Below, piece after piece: positions 26,366-35,177 of a DNA stretch of 64,000 bases (position 1 is its first letter; the number at the start of each line of letters is the position of its first letter). The translations under genes and the position numbers were made by a program. The notes under the pieces are model-generated. The model searched no databases. It worked only from the letters and a program-made list of their open reading frames with translations, and was not told where the DNA came from. The stretch comes from Planctomycetaceae bacterium (GTDB lineage Bacteria > Planctomycetota > Planctomycetia > Planctomycetales > Planctomycetaceae): positions 62,001-126,000 of the forward strand of contig JAKFWC010000023.1 in NCBI GenBank assembly GCA_021732975.1, read 5' to 3'.

Positions 26366-26767
26366 TCAGTTTTCCATTAAATCGGCACGGCATTTCTCAA
26401 TCGCGTCATAGATTTCAATTTCAAATCGCCACAAGTCAATGTCGGCTGAAGCTACGAAACATTTCACGATTGGAATGCATCTAGGTGGCCGTTTTCCAGC
26501 ACGATTGATTTGCAAGAGAATAGCTGCAACCTTTGAAACATCACTCGTCCTGCTCAGTATCTCTGCCTGCCAGGGCAGGGCAAGCTGTCCGATACTTTCC
26601 CCGGTCTCTCTGGTAATAGCTATTGCATTAGGGTTGAGCCAGTCTTGAGAACGGATATAGACTCTCAATCGTTCCCCGGTACAGCACTGTGCGATGTCGG
26701 CCTGGATGAACCGCGACTCGATATTCTGTAAGGTGCATACGAATGAGTAAATCGGTTGAAGTGCCAT
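26366..26767 (-). CDS. HIRAN-like domain protein
   Basis: The 133-residue protein has YSFVCTLQNIESRF followed by GERLRVYIRSQDWLNPNAIAITRETGESIGQL, the pattern of HIRAN modules (N-P-N-A-I then an I-G strand) that bind DNA ends in helicases and nucleases. Here it stands alone with no helicase or nuclease domain. The gene is visibly less GC-rich than its neighbours, which suggests recent acquisition. Similarity was judged by eye and the call is moderate. It is flanked by repeats M and C. Confidence 0.5.
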   Translation of the reverse strand: MALQPIYSFVCTLQNIESRFIQADIAQCCTGERLRVYIRSQDWLNPNAIAITRETGESIGQLALPWQAEILSRTSDVSKVAAILLQINRAGKRPPRCIPIVKCFVASADIDLWRFEIEIYDAIEKCRADLMEN

Positions 26768-26790
26768 TGCAAATGCTGTTAATGTTATTT

Positions 26791-26934
26791 ACTCGTTCCC
26801 ATGCTCCGCGTGGGAATGCCGGGCCGCGACGCTCTGCGTCGCCTTCTTCAATGTTCCTGGCATGTACCAATCAAATTCGTCGACGCGGAGCGTCTGGGCC
26901 GTGTGTTCCCACGCGGAGCGTGGGAACAAGTTGT
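26791..26934. repeat. Composite palindrome C, two copies in inverted orientation
   Basis: GTTCCCATGCTCCGCGTGGG at the left and CCCACGCGGAGCGTGGGAAC at the right are each self-complementary. They also pair with each other across about 60 bases, with inner GACGCTCTGCGTCG and CGACGCGGAGCGTC. It fills the gap between the HIRAN-like gene and the FAD oxidoreductase. Confidence 0.75.
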
Positions 26935-26956
26935 CATGATAGGTTGAATCGTAGCA

Positions 26957-28948
26957 TTACACCGGGCGTTCGGTGTAGGCGCGGAGTTCGTACAGCCGCG
27001 CTTGTTCGTTGCCGTTGGTGGCGGTAATGCGGACGCGGAGTGATTTGAGGGCGACGGCTTCAAAGTCATGGCGGCGGAGGCGTTGGTGGTTGTTGGTCAC
27101 TTTGGCGAGGCTGACCGACTTGCCGTCCGTCGTGTTGCCGATCAGTTCGTAGTCTTTCACCGTTTCCGGTTGCGGGGCGCGGATCATGTTCTTGTTGTGA
27201 TTGTCCGCGCTGGTCAGCGTCAGTTCGCGATGGAAGCCGGTGTCCCACGTCAGTTGAATGTGCGACACCGTCTGCGGCTGGTCCCAGTCGAGTTGCAGCC
27301 ACGCCTCGCCGTCTTTGGGGAGTTCACACATCCAACGATGCTTCATCTCGCCGTTGCCATCGCGGGTGAAACCGTCGAGAACACTCTCCGGCGTCGAGTC
27401 CTTATAGCTGCCCGATGCGGTGGCTTTCGCCTTCCGCGCAAGGTCCCGCGGGTCTTCGTTCTTGCGGTGCTTGATGCTCTGGTCATCACGCAGCAACGTT
27501 TGAATCAACGTTTTCACCTGACCGGAATCATTCGCCAATTGCTTCGGCGTCGTTCCATTCTTCACACATTGCGCTGCGGCAGTGCCGAGGGCCTGGCCCA
27601 TCACCGCACACGTTGCCATGACGCGCGTCGACGTGAACGCCACATGGCTGCAACTCGCATTGCGGCCAGCCATCATCAGGTTGGAAATGTCCTTGCTGAT
27701 GAACGATCGCAGCGGGATGTTGTAGACCTCGGGGAGCTTGATCGACGTAAACGGGGGAATTTCCGGGTTGTCGAAGCCGCTGGGCGGATGTTCGTCGAGC
27801 GGCCAGCCGCCGATGCAGACCGCGTCGTCAAAGTCGCCGTTGAGACCCATCACGTCCTGTTGCGTGAGGATGTGCTCGCCTTCAATCCGGCGGCTTTCGC
27901 GCTTGCCGGGGACCATGCCGACCCAGTCCATGCCCCAGTTCTCGGCCCCCTTCACTTCGCCGCTGTTCTTGATGTAATCCCACACGCCGGTGACGATGGA
28001 GAGCAGCTCGAACCGCACCCGTTCGTTGTCGCGGATGGTGTCGAGATGGCCGCCCCATTCGATCCACCAGTAGCCGTATTCCCAGCCGCCGACGCCGCGG
28101 AACCGCAGGTGCTTCTTCTCAATCTTGCGAGCCCACTTCGGCGGCGTGTAACCAATCGGTTTGCCGTAGTCGCGCGAGGTGAAAAGGATACTGCTGCCGA
28201 GCACATCGCGGGTCGCCTTTTCCCACGCGAGCGGTTCGCCGAACTCTTTGCGGTCTTCGTGACCCCAGCGGATGGTCGCCCCGGCTTCGAGAGCCAGCCG
28301 CGAGTCGCCGGTGCAGTCGGCGTACAGTTTCGACGTGATACGATAAAGGTGTTCGGTCTTGTCGCAGCGGGCCATCACGCGCTGAATTTTCTTGTCGCCG
28401 ACATCCGCCGCATAGACCGTGGTATCAAGCAGCAGCGTGATGTTCGGCTCGCTGACGCACTTGTCGTAGAGCAGCAGATCCCACAATTCCCACGACCGGT
28501 GCGGATTGTTCGCGGCGTCTTCGAGTCGGAGTTCCTCGATGATGCCGCCCTCACGCCAGCCCGGACGGCCGGTGTGATTGTTCGCCCCGACGATGTGCAT
28601 CTTCACTTCACTGGACGAATTGCCGCCGAGCCGCGAGCGGTCCTGAATGAGCACGACCTTCGACCCATGCCGCGCCGCCGCGAGGGCCGCACACACGCCC
28701 GCCGGTCCACCCCCGGCGACCAGCAGATCGCACTGGAGATCGACCAGCGTCATGTTCGGTTCACCTTTGAACCGTTGCGACGCATCCGGCGGCGCGATGG
28801 TCTCAAACGCCGCCCGAATCTCCGCCGGCGTCGCCGCCTCCGCCGCATGCAGCGGCTTGAAGTCGCGGGCATCTATCAGCAACGAATACCCCGCACCAGC
28901 CCCGAGACCAGCGAGGAACGAACGACGGGAAACGGGATCGAGCGGCAT
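26957..28948 (-). CDS. Exported FAD-dependent oxidoreductase with a C-terminal discoidin-like domain
   Basis: The start is the ATG at 28948 (MPLDPVSRRSFLAGLGAG), a Tat signal with SRRSFLAG; the longer track start lacks this logic. The 663-residue protein has a Rossmann FAD site (DLLVAGGGPAGVCAALAAARHG, then RLGGNSSSEVKMHIVGANNH) and GRNASCSHVAFTSTRVMATCAVMGQALGTAAA. These match the FAD_oxidored family found next to glycan-degradation genes. The last 150 residues (SVLDGFTRDGNGEMKHRW, AWLQLDWDQPQTVSHIQLTWD, LRVRITATNGNEQARLYEL) form an F5/8 type C-like carbohydrate-binding sandwich. It is likely a Tat-exported enzyme acting on a sugar or polyol in the periplasm. Confidence 0.88.
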   Translation of the reverse strand: MPLDPVSRRSFLAGLGAGAGYSLLIDARDFKPLHAAEAATPAEIRAAFETIAPPDASQRFKGEPNMTLVDLQCDLLVAGGGPAGVCAALAAARHGSKVVLIQDRSRLGGNSSSEVKMHIVGANNHTGRPGWREGGIIEELRLEDAANNPHRSWELWDLLLYDKCVSEPNITLLLDTTVYAADVGDKKIQRVMARCDKTEHLYRITSKLYADCTGDSRLALEAGATIRWGHEDRKEFGEPLAWEKATRDVLGSSILFTSRDYGKPIGYTPPKWARKIEKKHLRFRGVGGWEYGYWWIEWGGHLDTIRDNERVRFELLSIVTGVWDYIKNSGEVKGAENWGMDWVGMVPGKRESRRIEGEHILTQQDVMGLNGDFDDAVCIGGWPLDEHPPSGFDNPEIPPFTSIKLPEVYNIPLRSFISKDISNLMMAGRNASCSHVAFTSTRVMATCAVMGQALGTAAAQCVKNGTTPKQLANDSGQVKTLIQTLLRDDQSIKHRKNEDPRDLARKAKATASGSYKDSTPESVLDGFTRDGNGEMKHRWMCELPKDGEAWLQLDWDQPQTVSHIQLTWDTGFHRELTLTSADNHNKNMIRAPQPETVKDYELIGNTTDGKSVSLAKVTNNHQRLRRHDFEAVALKSLRVRITATNGNEQARLYELRAYTERPV

Positions 28949-29074
28949 GATGTGCAATCTCTGAAGCGCGAGGGGGAAAGCGAAATATAGAGCACGAAAG
29001 TCTGAAGGAGATTCTAAACGAAAAGGGAGACATGCGCCAGACCGGACATGCCTTTTCACAGTTCTTCGTTATTG

Positions 29075-29434
29075 TCAGGAAACGTTTCGACCGGGTGGCG
29101 TCACCAGCTCAACTGTGTGACCGTCCAGATCTTTGACCACCGCCCGTCGCCCCCATTCGGAGTCACATGGTGAGACGACTAACTGCGCGCCGACTTCCGT
29201 CACCAACTCGACGATACCGTCCACGTCATCGACACTGAAGCCAATCCGCACATTGGTCGTTGGCAAGTCGTCCGGACGGAGCGGATAGAGTTCAAATACG
29301 AATCCGTTGACGGTCGACGTATAGTGCTCCGGGCCATTTCCATGCCGGTGCGGCAGAAATAAGAGACCCAACTGACGATAGAATGCTTCCGCACGGTGAA
29401 TGTCCGGTGAGCGCAACACAAGCAGATTCGCCAT
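29075..29434 (-). CDS. VOC-superfamily (glyoxalase/bleomycin-resistance-like) protein
   Basis: The ATG at 29434 gives a 119-residue single-domain protein, the usual VOC length; the track's 176-residue frame includes intergenic hairpin sequence. Segments LLVLRSPDIHRAEAFYRQLGLLF, NVRIGFSVDDVDGIVELVTE and RAVVKDLDGHTVELVTPPG give the paired beta-alpha-beta-beta-beta modules with a final Glu metal ligand. Function could be glyoxalase, dioxygenase or drug binding; nothing nearby decides it. Cytosolic. Confidence 0.88.
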   Translation of the reverse strand: MANLLVLRSPDIHRAEAFYRQLGLLFLPHRHGNGPEHYTSTVNGFVFELYPLRPDDLPTTNVRIGFSVDDVDGIVELVTEVGAQLVVSPCDSEWGRRAVVKDLDGHTVELVTPPGRNVS

Positions 29435-29540
29435 TGGTGGTGCAGCGTACACAGTTTGATTCCAGAATTTGCAGTTGGTCCAGATACCGCGTGCCAACTG
29501 CGAAGGCTTTGTGTCGCAACGGGCTTTCTTGATGATCAAC

Positions 29541-29566
29541 ACTGGCGGTCCAAAGCGACCGCCAGT
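29541..29566. terminator. Perfect hairpin between the VOC gene and the aquaporin gene
   Basis: ACTGGCGGTC and GACCGCCAGT pair perfectly around CAAAGC. There is no strong T-run, so it may be a repeat unit or a weak terminator. The rest of the gap 29435-29735 shows nothing recognisable. Confidence 0.4.
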
Positions 29567-29735
29567 GCAGGGGATTACTTCTGGAATTATACCTGCCGGA
29601 AGCACGGCACTTTTTGACAGTCGACAGTCATCCGTGACTAAACCGTCCGTTGGAAATTAAAGATTTACGATCGAAATGCAATTCCCTGCAGTGGCACCTA
29701 ATACAGGGGCATAGAGGAGCGACTCCGGAATTGGG

Positions 29736-30485
29736 TCACTTTAGGGCTCCTAACGCGTTCGCGGTGACTGCGGCGAGCACGCCACCAATGACTGGGCCGA
29801 CGACGGGCACCCAGGCATACCCCCAGTCGCTGTCGCGCTTGCCGGGAATGGGCAGGAAAGCGTGGGCCAGCCGTGGCCCGAGATCGCGGGCGGGATTGAT
29901 CGCATATCCGGTTGTCCCGCCGAGAGAGAGGCCGATGCCGAAGACCAGCAGGGCGACCGGCAGCAAACCGAGCGATCCAAGTCCCAGCGGGGCGGCTTCC
30001 TCCCTGCCGGGCAACGCGACACTCGCCGATGTCATGAGAAAGATGGGTAGCACCAGCGCGAATGTTCCTACGGCTTCGCAGAACAGGGCTTGAGTGTTCT
30101 GGCGGATGTTTGGGGCGGTACAGAAACAGGCGAGCTTGCCATCCGCATCATCGCTGACTTTGAAGTGTTCGCGATAGAACGCGTAGACGAGCACGCCGCC
30201 GACGAACCCGCCCAACATTTGGGCGACGATGTACTCCACGGCTTTCGCGGCACTGAGTTTGCCGGCCGTCACCATGGCCAGTGTGACCGCGGGATTGAGG
30301 TGCGCGCCGCTGGCTTGTTCACTGCAGAACGCACCAATGTAGACCGCCAGCGCCCACCCGGCGGTAATCACAATCCAGCCGGAATTGTGGCCCTTCGTCT
30401 TCGCCAGCACCACATTGGCGACGACGCCGTTGCCGAACAGAACCAGCAGCGTCGTTCCCAGAAACTCGGCGACGAATGGACTCAT
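29736..30485 (-). CDS. glpF: Aquaglyceroporin (MIP family)
   Basis: The 249-residue membrane protein has six helices and two re-entrant NPA loops: SGAHLNPAVTLAMVTAG and TTGYAINPARDLGPRLAHAFL. The D after the second NPA(R) box and the G-P context favour a glycerol-conducting GlpF-like channel over a strict water pore, though this is by-eye judgement. It begins MSPFVAEFLGTTLLVLFGNG, the canonical first helix. No glpK or glpD is beside it, so glycerol utilisation is not supported by context. Confidence 0.92.
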   Translation of the reverse strand: MSPFVAEFLGTTLLVLFGNGVVANVVLAKTKGHNSGWIVITAGWALAVYIGAFCSEQASGAHLNPAVTLAMVTAGKLSAAKAVEYIVAQMLGGFVGGVLVYAFYREHFKVSDDADGKLACFCTAPNIRQNTQALFCEAVGTFALVLPIFLMTSASVALPGREEAAPLGLGSLGLLPVALLVFGIGLSLGGTTGYAINPARDLGPRLAHAFLPIPGKRDSDWGYAWVPVVGPVIGGVLAAVTANALGALK

Positions 30486-31206
30486 GGGATGCTCATTAAT
30501 GGTGATTCAGGAGGGGACGATTCCATCGTTCGGCACACCCCTCACTTTGGAGGGGCGGACACGAAGATTCTCACGGTGTTTTCGCAGCGGAGAGGGGACC
30601 ACAGACAGCCGGATCCGAGAGCTCGGCACCCAACTGTACGATTGCGAATCAACCGCGGCACAACGTAGCAGAACGCACAAAGTTCTGCACGCGTCGGTTG
30701 GACTCCATCGCCCTGCGACTTGAGACAACACCCTGGGAGACGGGCGCAACGCACCACTGCTGACGAAATATGACATATCGTCTTGACGTGACGATCTTAA
30801 GTACGGTAGGCTCGCGCTGGTGATTCTTTATATCTCTTAGATCGATGCCTTTCGCTCTTGCTGGATGTCGTCAGGCAAGTACCTGTTTTACGTGACCCAA
30901 TCGAGAGTGCACAGGACGGACTTTACTGCCTAAAGATTGAGCACAGCGGGTCGTCTCTCTGCCCGAAGTGCACTTCCTCCGTCAAATCCGACGGAAAAGT
31001 TGCGTTCGACTAAACCGCATTCTGTTGCAGTCCACTTCCCATTGACCTGTCGTTCACGGTGCCGAGTCGCTAACGCCGCGGCTGCTCGGCACGAAAACTG
31101 CACGAAAGGGGTGTAAATCTTGCTGTCTGCTTGTGTACCGGCTCGGCAGACAATGCGGCCTGCCATACGCTGCCATCTTTCATCCCCACCTTTTTGGAGC
31201 GTTCTC
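30486..31206. other. 721-base intergenic region without a recognised gene
   Basis: This gap separates the divergent aquaporin and DUF1559 genes and should hold promoters for both. No credible coding frame, RNA gene or member of the major repeat families was seen. A weak TTGACG with a TAGGCT about 20 bases later near 30783-30812 is the only promoter-like pair noticed. Confidence 0.5.
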
Positions 31207-32154
31207 ATGATTCGTCGTCGTGGATTTACGTTGATCGAACTCCTGGTTGTGATCGCGATCATCGCGATCCTGATCGCCCTTCTTCTCCCAGCGGTCCAGC
31301 AGGCGCGAGAGGCTGCTCGACGGACCCAATGCCGAAACAATCTGAAGCAGTTCGGCCTGGCGATGCATAATTATCATGACAATTTCATGGTCTTTGCGAA
31401 TGGCAGCCACCCTACCCCGACTTATCCCGGCGGCGGCTATCACATGGGCTGGGCTCCGAAGATTTTCCCGTACATGGATCAGGCCACGCGGTACAACGCG
31501 ATGCAAACCTTCTCCCCCAATCCTATTTCCGAACTGGGGCCGTGGCGCTTGGCGACCGCACCGCACAACGGGGCCGATCCGATCTGGGGACCGGTGCCCG
31601 GATTCAGTTGCCCTTCGTCTGCGCTCGGTGATCGTAGTCCCGACATTATTGTCGCCGTCGCACCGCACAATAAGGATCACGGAGCCTTGCATTACCGGGC
31701 CTGTTCCGGTCGCGTCGAAGATGTTGTGAATACGACGGACGCGGTTGCGTACCAGTACGCCGCGTCCGGCATCATTTTTCCCCATAGCAAAGTGCGAATG
31801 GCGGACATCACCGATGGCACCTCGAACACGATTCTGCTTGGGGAATCGTCGTCCTCTCAGGGATGGACAGCCAGCCTCAAAGCGGGATGGGGTGGCATTC
31901 AGCCGTGGACGTGGGGGATGTACTGGTATGTCGATACCCGACGGCTCACCATCGACAGCAAGCACATCGCGTTCCCGATTAACTTCAAGGGCAGCTTCAC
32001 CAATAACTCGACACCCTACACCAGCTTCCATACGGGGGGAGCGCACTTTCTCCTCGCAGACGGATCGTGCCGATTCTTGAGCGAGAACATTGATCTCAAT
32101 ACGTTGAAATCGCTAGGCACGCGCGCCAAAGGTGAGGTGATCGGCGAGTTCTAA
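31207..32154 (+). CDS. DUF1559 pseudopilin-like protein
   Basis: The ATG at 31207 gives 315 residues. The N-terminus is a type IV prepilin leader ([20 protein letters not shown]), with cleavage before FTLIE and a long hydrophobic helix followed by [20 protein letters not shown], as in all DUF1559 proteins. The globular part ends [22 protein letters not shown], the family's conserved C-terminal signature. These proteins are amplified in planctomycetes and are thought to be processed by PilD-type peptidases and exposed at the surface. The function is unknown. The partner lipoprotein follows 108 bases downstream. Confidence 0.95.
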   Translation: MIRRRGFTLIELLVVIAIIAILIALLLPAVQQAREAARRTQCRNNLKQFGLAMHNYHDNFMVFANGSHPTPTYPGGGYHMGWAPKIFPYMDQATRYNAMQTFSPNPISELGPWRLATAPHNGADPIWGPVPGFSCPSSALGDRSPDIIVAVAPHNKDHGALHYRACSGRVEDVVNTTDAVAYQYAASGIIFPHSKVRMADITDGTSNTILLGESSSSQGWTASLKAGWGGIQPWTWGMYWYVDTRRLTIDSKHIAFPINFKGSFTNNSTPYTSFHTGGAHFLLADGSCRFLSENIDLNTLKSLGTRAKGEVIGEF

Positions 32155-32204
32155 GACTCGTATGCGTCGTTCCACTTTCGCGATCAGAAAAGCTACTACA
32201 TTCG

Positions 32205-32235
32205 CCCAGCCGATTCGATCGGCTGGGCTTTCAGA
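32205..32235 (+). terminator. Hairpin between the DUF1559 gene and the lipoprotein gene
   Basis: GCCCAGCCGAT and ATCGGCTGGGC pair perfectly around TCG and are followed by TTTC. It may terminate or attenuate the transcript before the partner lipoprotein gene. Confidence 0.65.
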
Positions 32236-32262
32236 CTTTCAACGCTCAGGGAGCCTCTTTCG

Positions 32263-32736
32263 ATGAATTCACGTCAACGGATTGCCTCCGTGACTTTCGT
32301 GTTGTCGACCGTCCTCGTCCTGCAACTCGTTGGTTGCAGTTCCGAAAACCGTAAACCGACCGCAGCCGTTCGCGGCAAGGTGACCTATAACGGTGAGCCA
32401 TTGCAAATTGGCTCGTTGTTGTTTGTTCCGGTGGCTGGCGGTCCTTCATCAGAAGGAAACATTGATCGCAACGGCAACTACCGGATGGGTACATACACGA
32501 CCGTGGACGGTGCCGTCTTGGGTAAGCACCAGGTGATGATCACGGCGTTCACCTCCGCGGGCGGTTCCGGCCTGCCCGAAGATTCCGTGAAGGGCGATGC
32601 TGCTCCGGTTTCGATCATTCCCGAGAAGTACGGCGACCTGGCCAAGTCCGGCCTCGAAGTCGATGTTAAATCAGGCAGCAACGAGATTGACTTCGTGCTC
32701 ACCTCCAAAATGGGCGAAGTGAAAGTCAACAAGTAG
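32263..32736 (+). CDS. Lipoprotein with a transthyretin-like domain, DUF1559 partner
   Basis: The 157-residue product has a lipoprotein signal with lipobox LVGC (VLVLQLVGCSSENR). The mature part (VRGKVTYNGEPLQIGSLLFVPV, GNYRMGTYTTVDGAVLGKHQVMI) has the beta-sandwich rhythm of carboxypeptidase-regulatory-like domains that typically accompany DUF1559 genes in planctomycetes. Function is unknown. It is downstream of the DUF1559 gene on the same strand, separated by a hairpin that may set a lower expression ratio. Confidence 0.85.
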   Translation: MNSRQRIASVTFVLSTVLVLQLVGCSSENRKPTAAVRGKVTYNGEPLQIGSLLFVPVAGGPSSEGNIDRNGNYRMGTYTTVDGAVLGKHQVMITAFTSAGGSGLPEDSVKGDAAPVSIIPEKYGDLAKSGLEVDVKSGSNEIDFVLTSKMGEVKVNK

Positions 32737-32764
32737 CCGGTACATCGGCTGACAGATCATCAAA

Positions 32765-32855
32765 CCGTAGGGCAGGCTCGCGCCTGCCATCGAATCACAA
32801 CGGGGGTTTAACCTCACGTCTGTGGTTTGGTGGCAGGCGGGAGCCTGCCCTACGG
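32765..32855. repeat. Inverted repeat G (25-bp arms)
   Basis: CCGTAGGGCAGGCTCGCGCC with TGCCA pairs with TGGCAGGCGGGAGCCTGCCC with TACGG. It ends two bases from the leuD stop and lies between convergent genes. Confidence 0.75.
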
Positions 32856-32857
32856 CG

Positions 32858-33454
32858 TTATGCCTTGAACCCCGACATGTACGGGAGTTTGCCCGCGGCT
32901 TGCTGGACCGCCACGGCACCGTCGAGAAGTTGGCCCAGAAAATCCCAGTTGCCGGTGACGAGGGACGAGCGGGCGCTTTCCAGAATGGTGATCGGGGCGG
33001 TGATGTCCCCCAGTTTTACCTGTTTGGCGTCGAGGTCGACCACGATCTCCGCCCGCGGGTTGGCAATGACCGCTTGCGACAGCCGTTCGAGATCGGCACG
33101 CGAGGCACACACGCAGGGGATGCCCAGCGTGGTGCAGTTGCCGAAGAAAATCTCGGCGAACGATTCAGCGACGACGGCCTGAATGCCCCACCTCATGAGG
33201 GCCTGTGGGGCGTGTTCGCGCGATGAGCCGCAGCCGAAGTTCCGCCCGGCGACGAGCACTTTGCCCGATCTGTAAGCCGGGTTATCGAACGGATGCGATT
33301 TGTCCTGCTGGCGGTCGTCCTCGAAGGCGTGTTCGCCGAGGCCGTCAAACGTCACACAGCGTAAAAATCGCGCGGGGATGATGCGGTCGGTATCGATGTC
33401 ATCGAGTAACAACGGCACGCCAGGACCGCGGACAGTTTTGACGGCTTGGACCAT
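32858..33454 (-). CDS. leuD: 3-isopropylmalate dehydratase small subunit
   Basis: The 198-residue subunit shows LeuD motifs: [19 protein letters not shown], the substrate-recognition loop [19 protein letters not shown] and [18 protein letters not shown]. With LeuC it isomerises 2-isopropylmalate to 3-isopropylmalate in leucine synthesis. It lies downstream of leuC on the minus strand with a 98-base gap that contains repeat B. No leuA or leuB is in the window. Confidence 0.97.
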   Translation of the reverse strand: MVQAVKTVRGPGVPLLLDDIDTDRIIPARFLRCVTFDGLGEHAFEDDRQQDKSHPFDNPAYRSGKVLVAGRNFGCGSSREHAPQALMRWGIQAVVAESFAEIFFGNCTTLGIPCVCASRADLERLSQAVIANPRAEIVVDLDAKQVKLGDITAPITILESARSSLVTGNWDFLGQLLDGAVAVQQAAGKLPYMSGFKA

Positions 33455-33469
33455 GTTTCTTTCCAGTGT

Positions 33470-33545
33470 TTGCCCCCCGTCAATAGCGGGGGGATCGTGG
33501 GATGGGCAATTGCAGACCCCCGGTCATTGACCGGGGGCTAAGACG
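33470..33545. repeat. Dispersed inverted repeat B, copy 2, between leuC and leuD
   Basis: Two stacked hairpins, CCCCCCGTCAATAGCGGGGGG and CCCCCGGTCATTGACCGGGGG, precede GCTAAGACG. The element sits within the leuCD transcript. Confidence 0.8.
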
Positions 33546-33552
33546 ATGATCG

Positions 33553-34959
33553 TTACAACATCTCGCGCACGTCAGTCACGGAGCCGGTGATCGCGGCGGC
33601 GGCGACCATCGCCGGGCTCATGAGCAGTGTGCGGCCGGTGGGGCTGCCCTGGCGGCCTTTGAAGTTGCGGTTGCTCGACGAAGCACACACTTCGCGGCCT
33701 TTGAGTTTGTCCGGGTTCATTGCCAGGCACATCGAGCATCCCGCTTCGCGCCATTCAAACCCGGCGGCGGAGAAGATCTTGTCGAGACCCTCTTCCATTG
33801 CCTGCTTGCGAACCTGCTGCGAACCCGGAACCACCAGCGCCTTCACACCCTTTGCCACATGCTTGCCCTGGACGATGGCGGCAGCTTCACGCAGGTCGCT
33901 GATGCGGCCGTTGGTGCAGGAACCAATGAAGGCCACATCGATCTTCTGGCCCTTGATCGGCGTGTTTTCCTTCAGGCTCATGTATTCGAACGCTTCCTGC
34001 ACACCTTTCTGATCATCCTTCGGGAAGGACGCCACGGCGGGAAGAAGTTCGCTCACCCCGATGGCTTGTGCCGGGTTGATGCCCCACGTCACGGTGGGTT
34101 CGATCGTGCTGCCATCGAACACCACGCGGTCGTCGAACTCAGCATCCGGGGCGGAGGCCAGACTTAACCACCATTTGGCCGCGTTGTCGAATTCGGTATC
34201 CTTCGGAGCAAACGGACGGCCTTTGATGTAATCGACGGTTGTTTGATCCGGGTTGATGTATCCGCAGCGGGCACCCCCTTCGATGCTCATATTGCAGACG
34301 GTCATCCGTTCTTCCACTGACATGCGATCAATGACCTCCCCGGCGTATTCGTAGGCGTAACCGACGCCCCCTTGCACGCCGAGTTTACGGATGATGTGCA
34401 GGATCACGTCCTTGGCGAAGACGCCTGGCCGCAGTTTGCCAGTGACTTCGATGCGGCGGACTTTCGGTCGGCTCATCGCGAGGGTTTGCGTTGCCAACAC
34501 ATCGGCGACCTGGCTGGTGCCGATGCCAAAGGCGATGGCCCCGAATGCACCGTGCGTGCTGGTGTGGCTGTCGCCACAGGCAATGGTCATGCCCGGTTGC
34601 GTGAGGCCTTGCTCGGGCCCCACGATGTGCACCACACCCTGGCGGTTGTCATCGATATTGAACAACTGGACGCCGAAGTCGCGGCAGTTCTTTTCGATCG
34701 CCGACATCATTTCTTCGGCGAGCACGTCGAGGAACGGCCGCGCCTGATTATCCGTCGGGACGATGTGATCGACGGTGGCCACCGTTCGCTCGGGATACGG
34801 CACTTTCAGGCCGCGTTCCCGCAAGATAGCAAAGGCCTGAGGGCTGGTCACTTCATGAATGAGGTGCAAGCCGATGAAGAGTTGCGTTTGCCCACCGGCC
34901 AACGAACGGACTGTGTGCAGATCCCAGACTTTGTTGAACAGATTGCGACGGTCGGACAT
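33553..34959 (-). CDS. leuC: 3-isopropylmalate dehydratase large subunit
   Basis: The start is the ATG at 34959 ([17 protein letters not shown]), giving 468 residues, normal for LeuC. The three [4Fe-4S] cysteines are visible: Cys in [13 protein letters not shown] and the pair in [13 protein letters not shown]. The aconitase-superfamily segments [16 protein letters not shown] and [11 protein letters not shown] are intact. It forms the heterodimer with LeuD encoded next. The track's upstream MLSREST extension is not family-like. Confidence 0.98.
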   Translation of the reverse strand: MSDRRNLFNKVWDLHTVRSLAGGQTQLFIGLHLIHEVTSPQAFAILRERGLKVPYPERTVATVDHIVPTDNQARPFLDVLAEEMMSAIEKNCRDFGVQLFNIDDNRQGVVHIVGPEQGLTQPGMTIACGDSHTSTHGAFGAIAFGIGTSQVADVLATQTLAMSRPKVRRIEVTGKLRPGVFAKDVILHIIRKLGVQGGVGYAYEYAGEVIDRMSVEERMTVCNMSIEGGARCGYINPDQTTVDYIKGRPFAPKDTEFDNAAKWWLSLASAPDAEFDDRVVFDGSTIEPTVTWGINPAQAIGVSELLPAVASFPKDDQKGVQEAFEYMSLKENTPIKGQKIDVAFIGSCTNGRISDLREAAAIVQGKHVAKGVKALVVPGSQQVRKQAMEEGLDKIFSAAGFEWREAGCSMCLAMNPDKLKGREVCASSSNRNFKGRQGSPTGRTLLMSPAMVAAAAITGSVTDVREML

Positions 34960-35038
34960 GGTCGATTCTCGTGATAGCAATGGACAAATGAAGCGAGGTT
35001 TTATTGTACCGGACTAAGCGTCACTTCGAGGACGCGGA

Positions 35039-35168
35039 AATTCGAAATCTCAAATCCGAAGGAAGCACGAAAATGAGAAAGGAGGAAACGTCCCGAACTC
35101 GACGGTGTTTCATCCAGCTGTTTTGAATTTCGTGCTTCGAGTTTCCTTCGGATTTCGACATTCGAATT
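35039..35168. repeat. Inverted repeat P
   Basis: AATTCGAAATCTCAAATCCG with AAGGAAGCACGAAA pairs imperfectly with the arm containing CGTGCTTCGAG and TTCGGATTTCGACATTCGAA. It occupies the aminotransferase-leuC gap. Confidence 0.65.
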
Positions 35169-35177
35169 ACGGATTTC

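Noticed and set aside
27068-28990. 640-codon plus-strand ORF
   Set aside because: Mirror of the FAD oxidoreductase frame; no family features.
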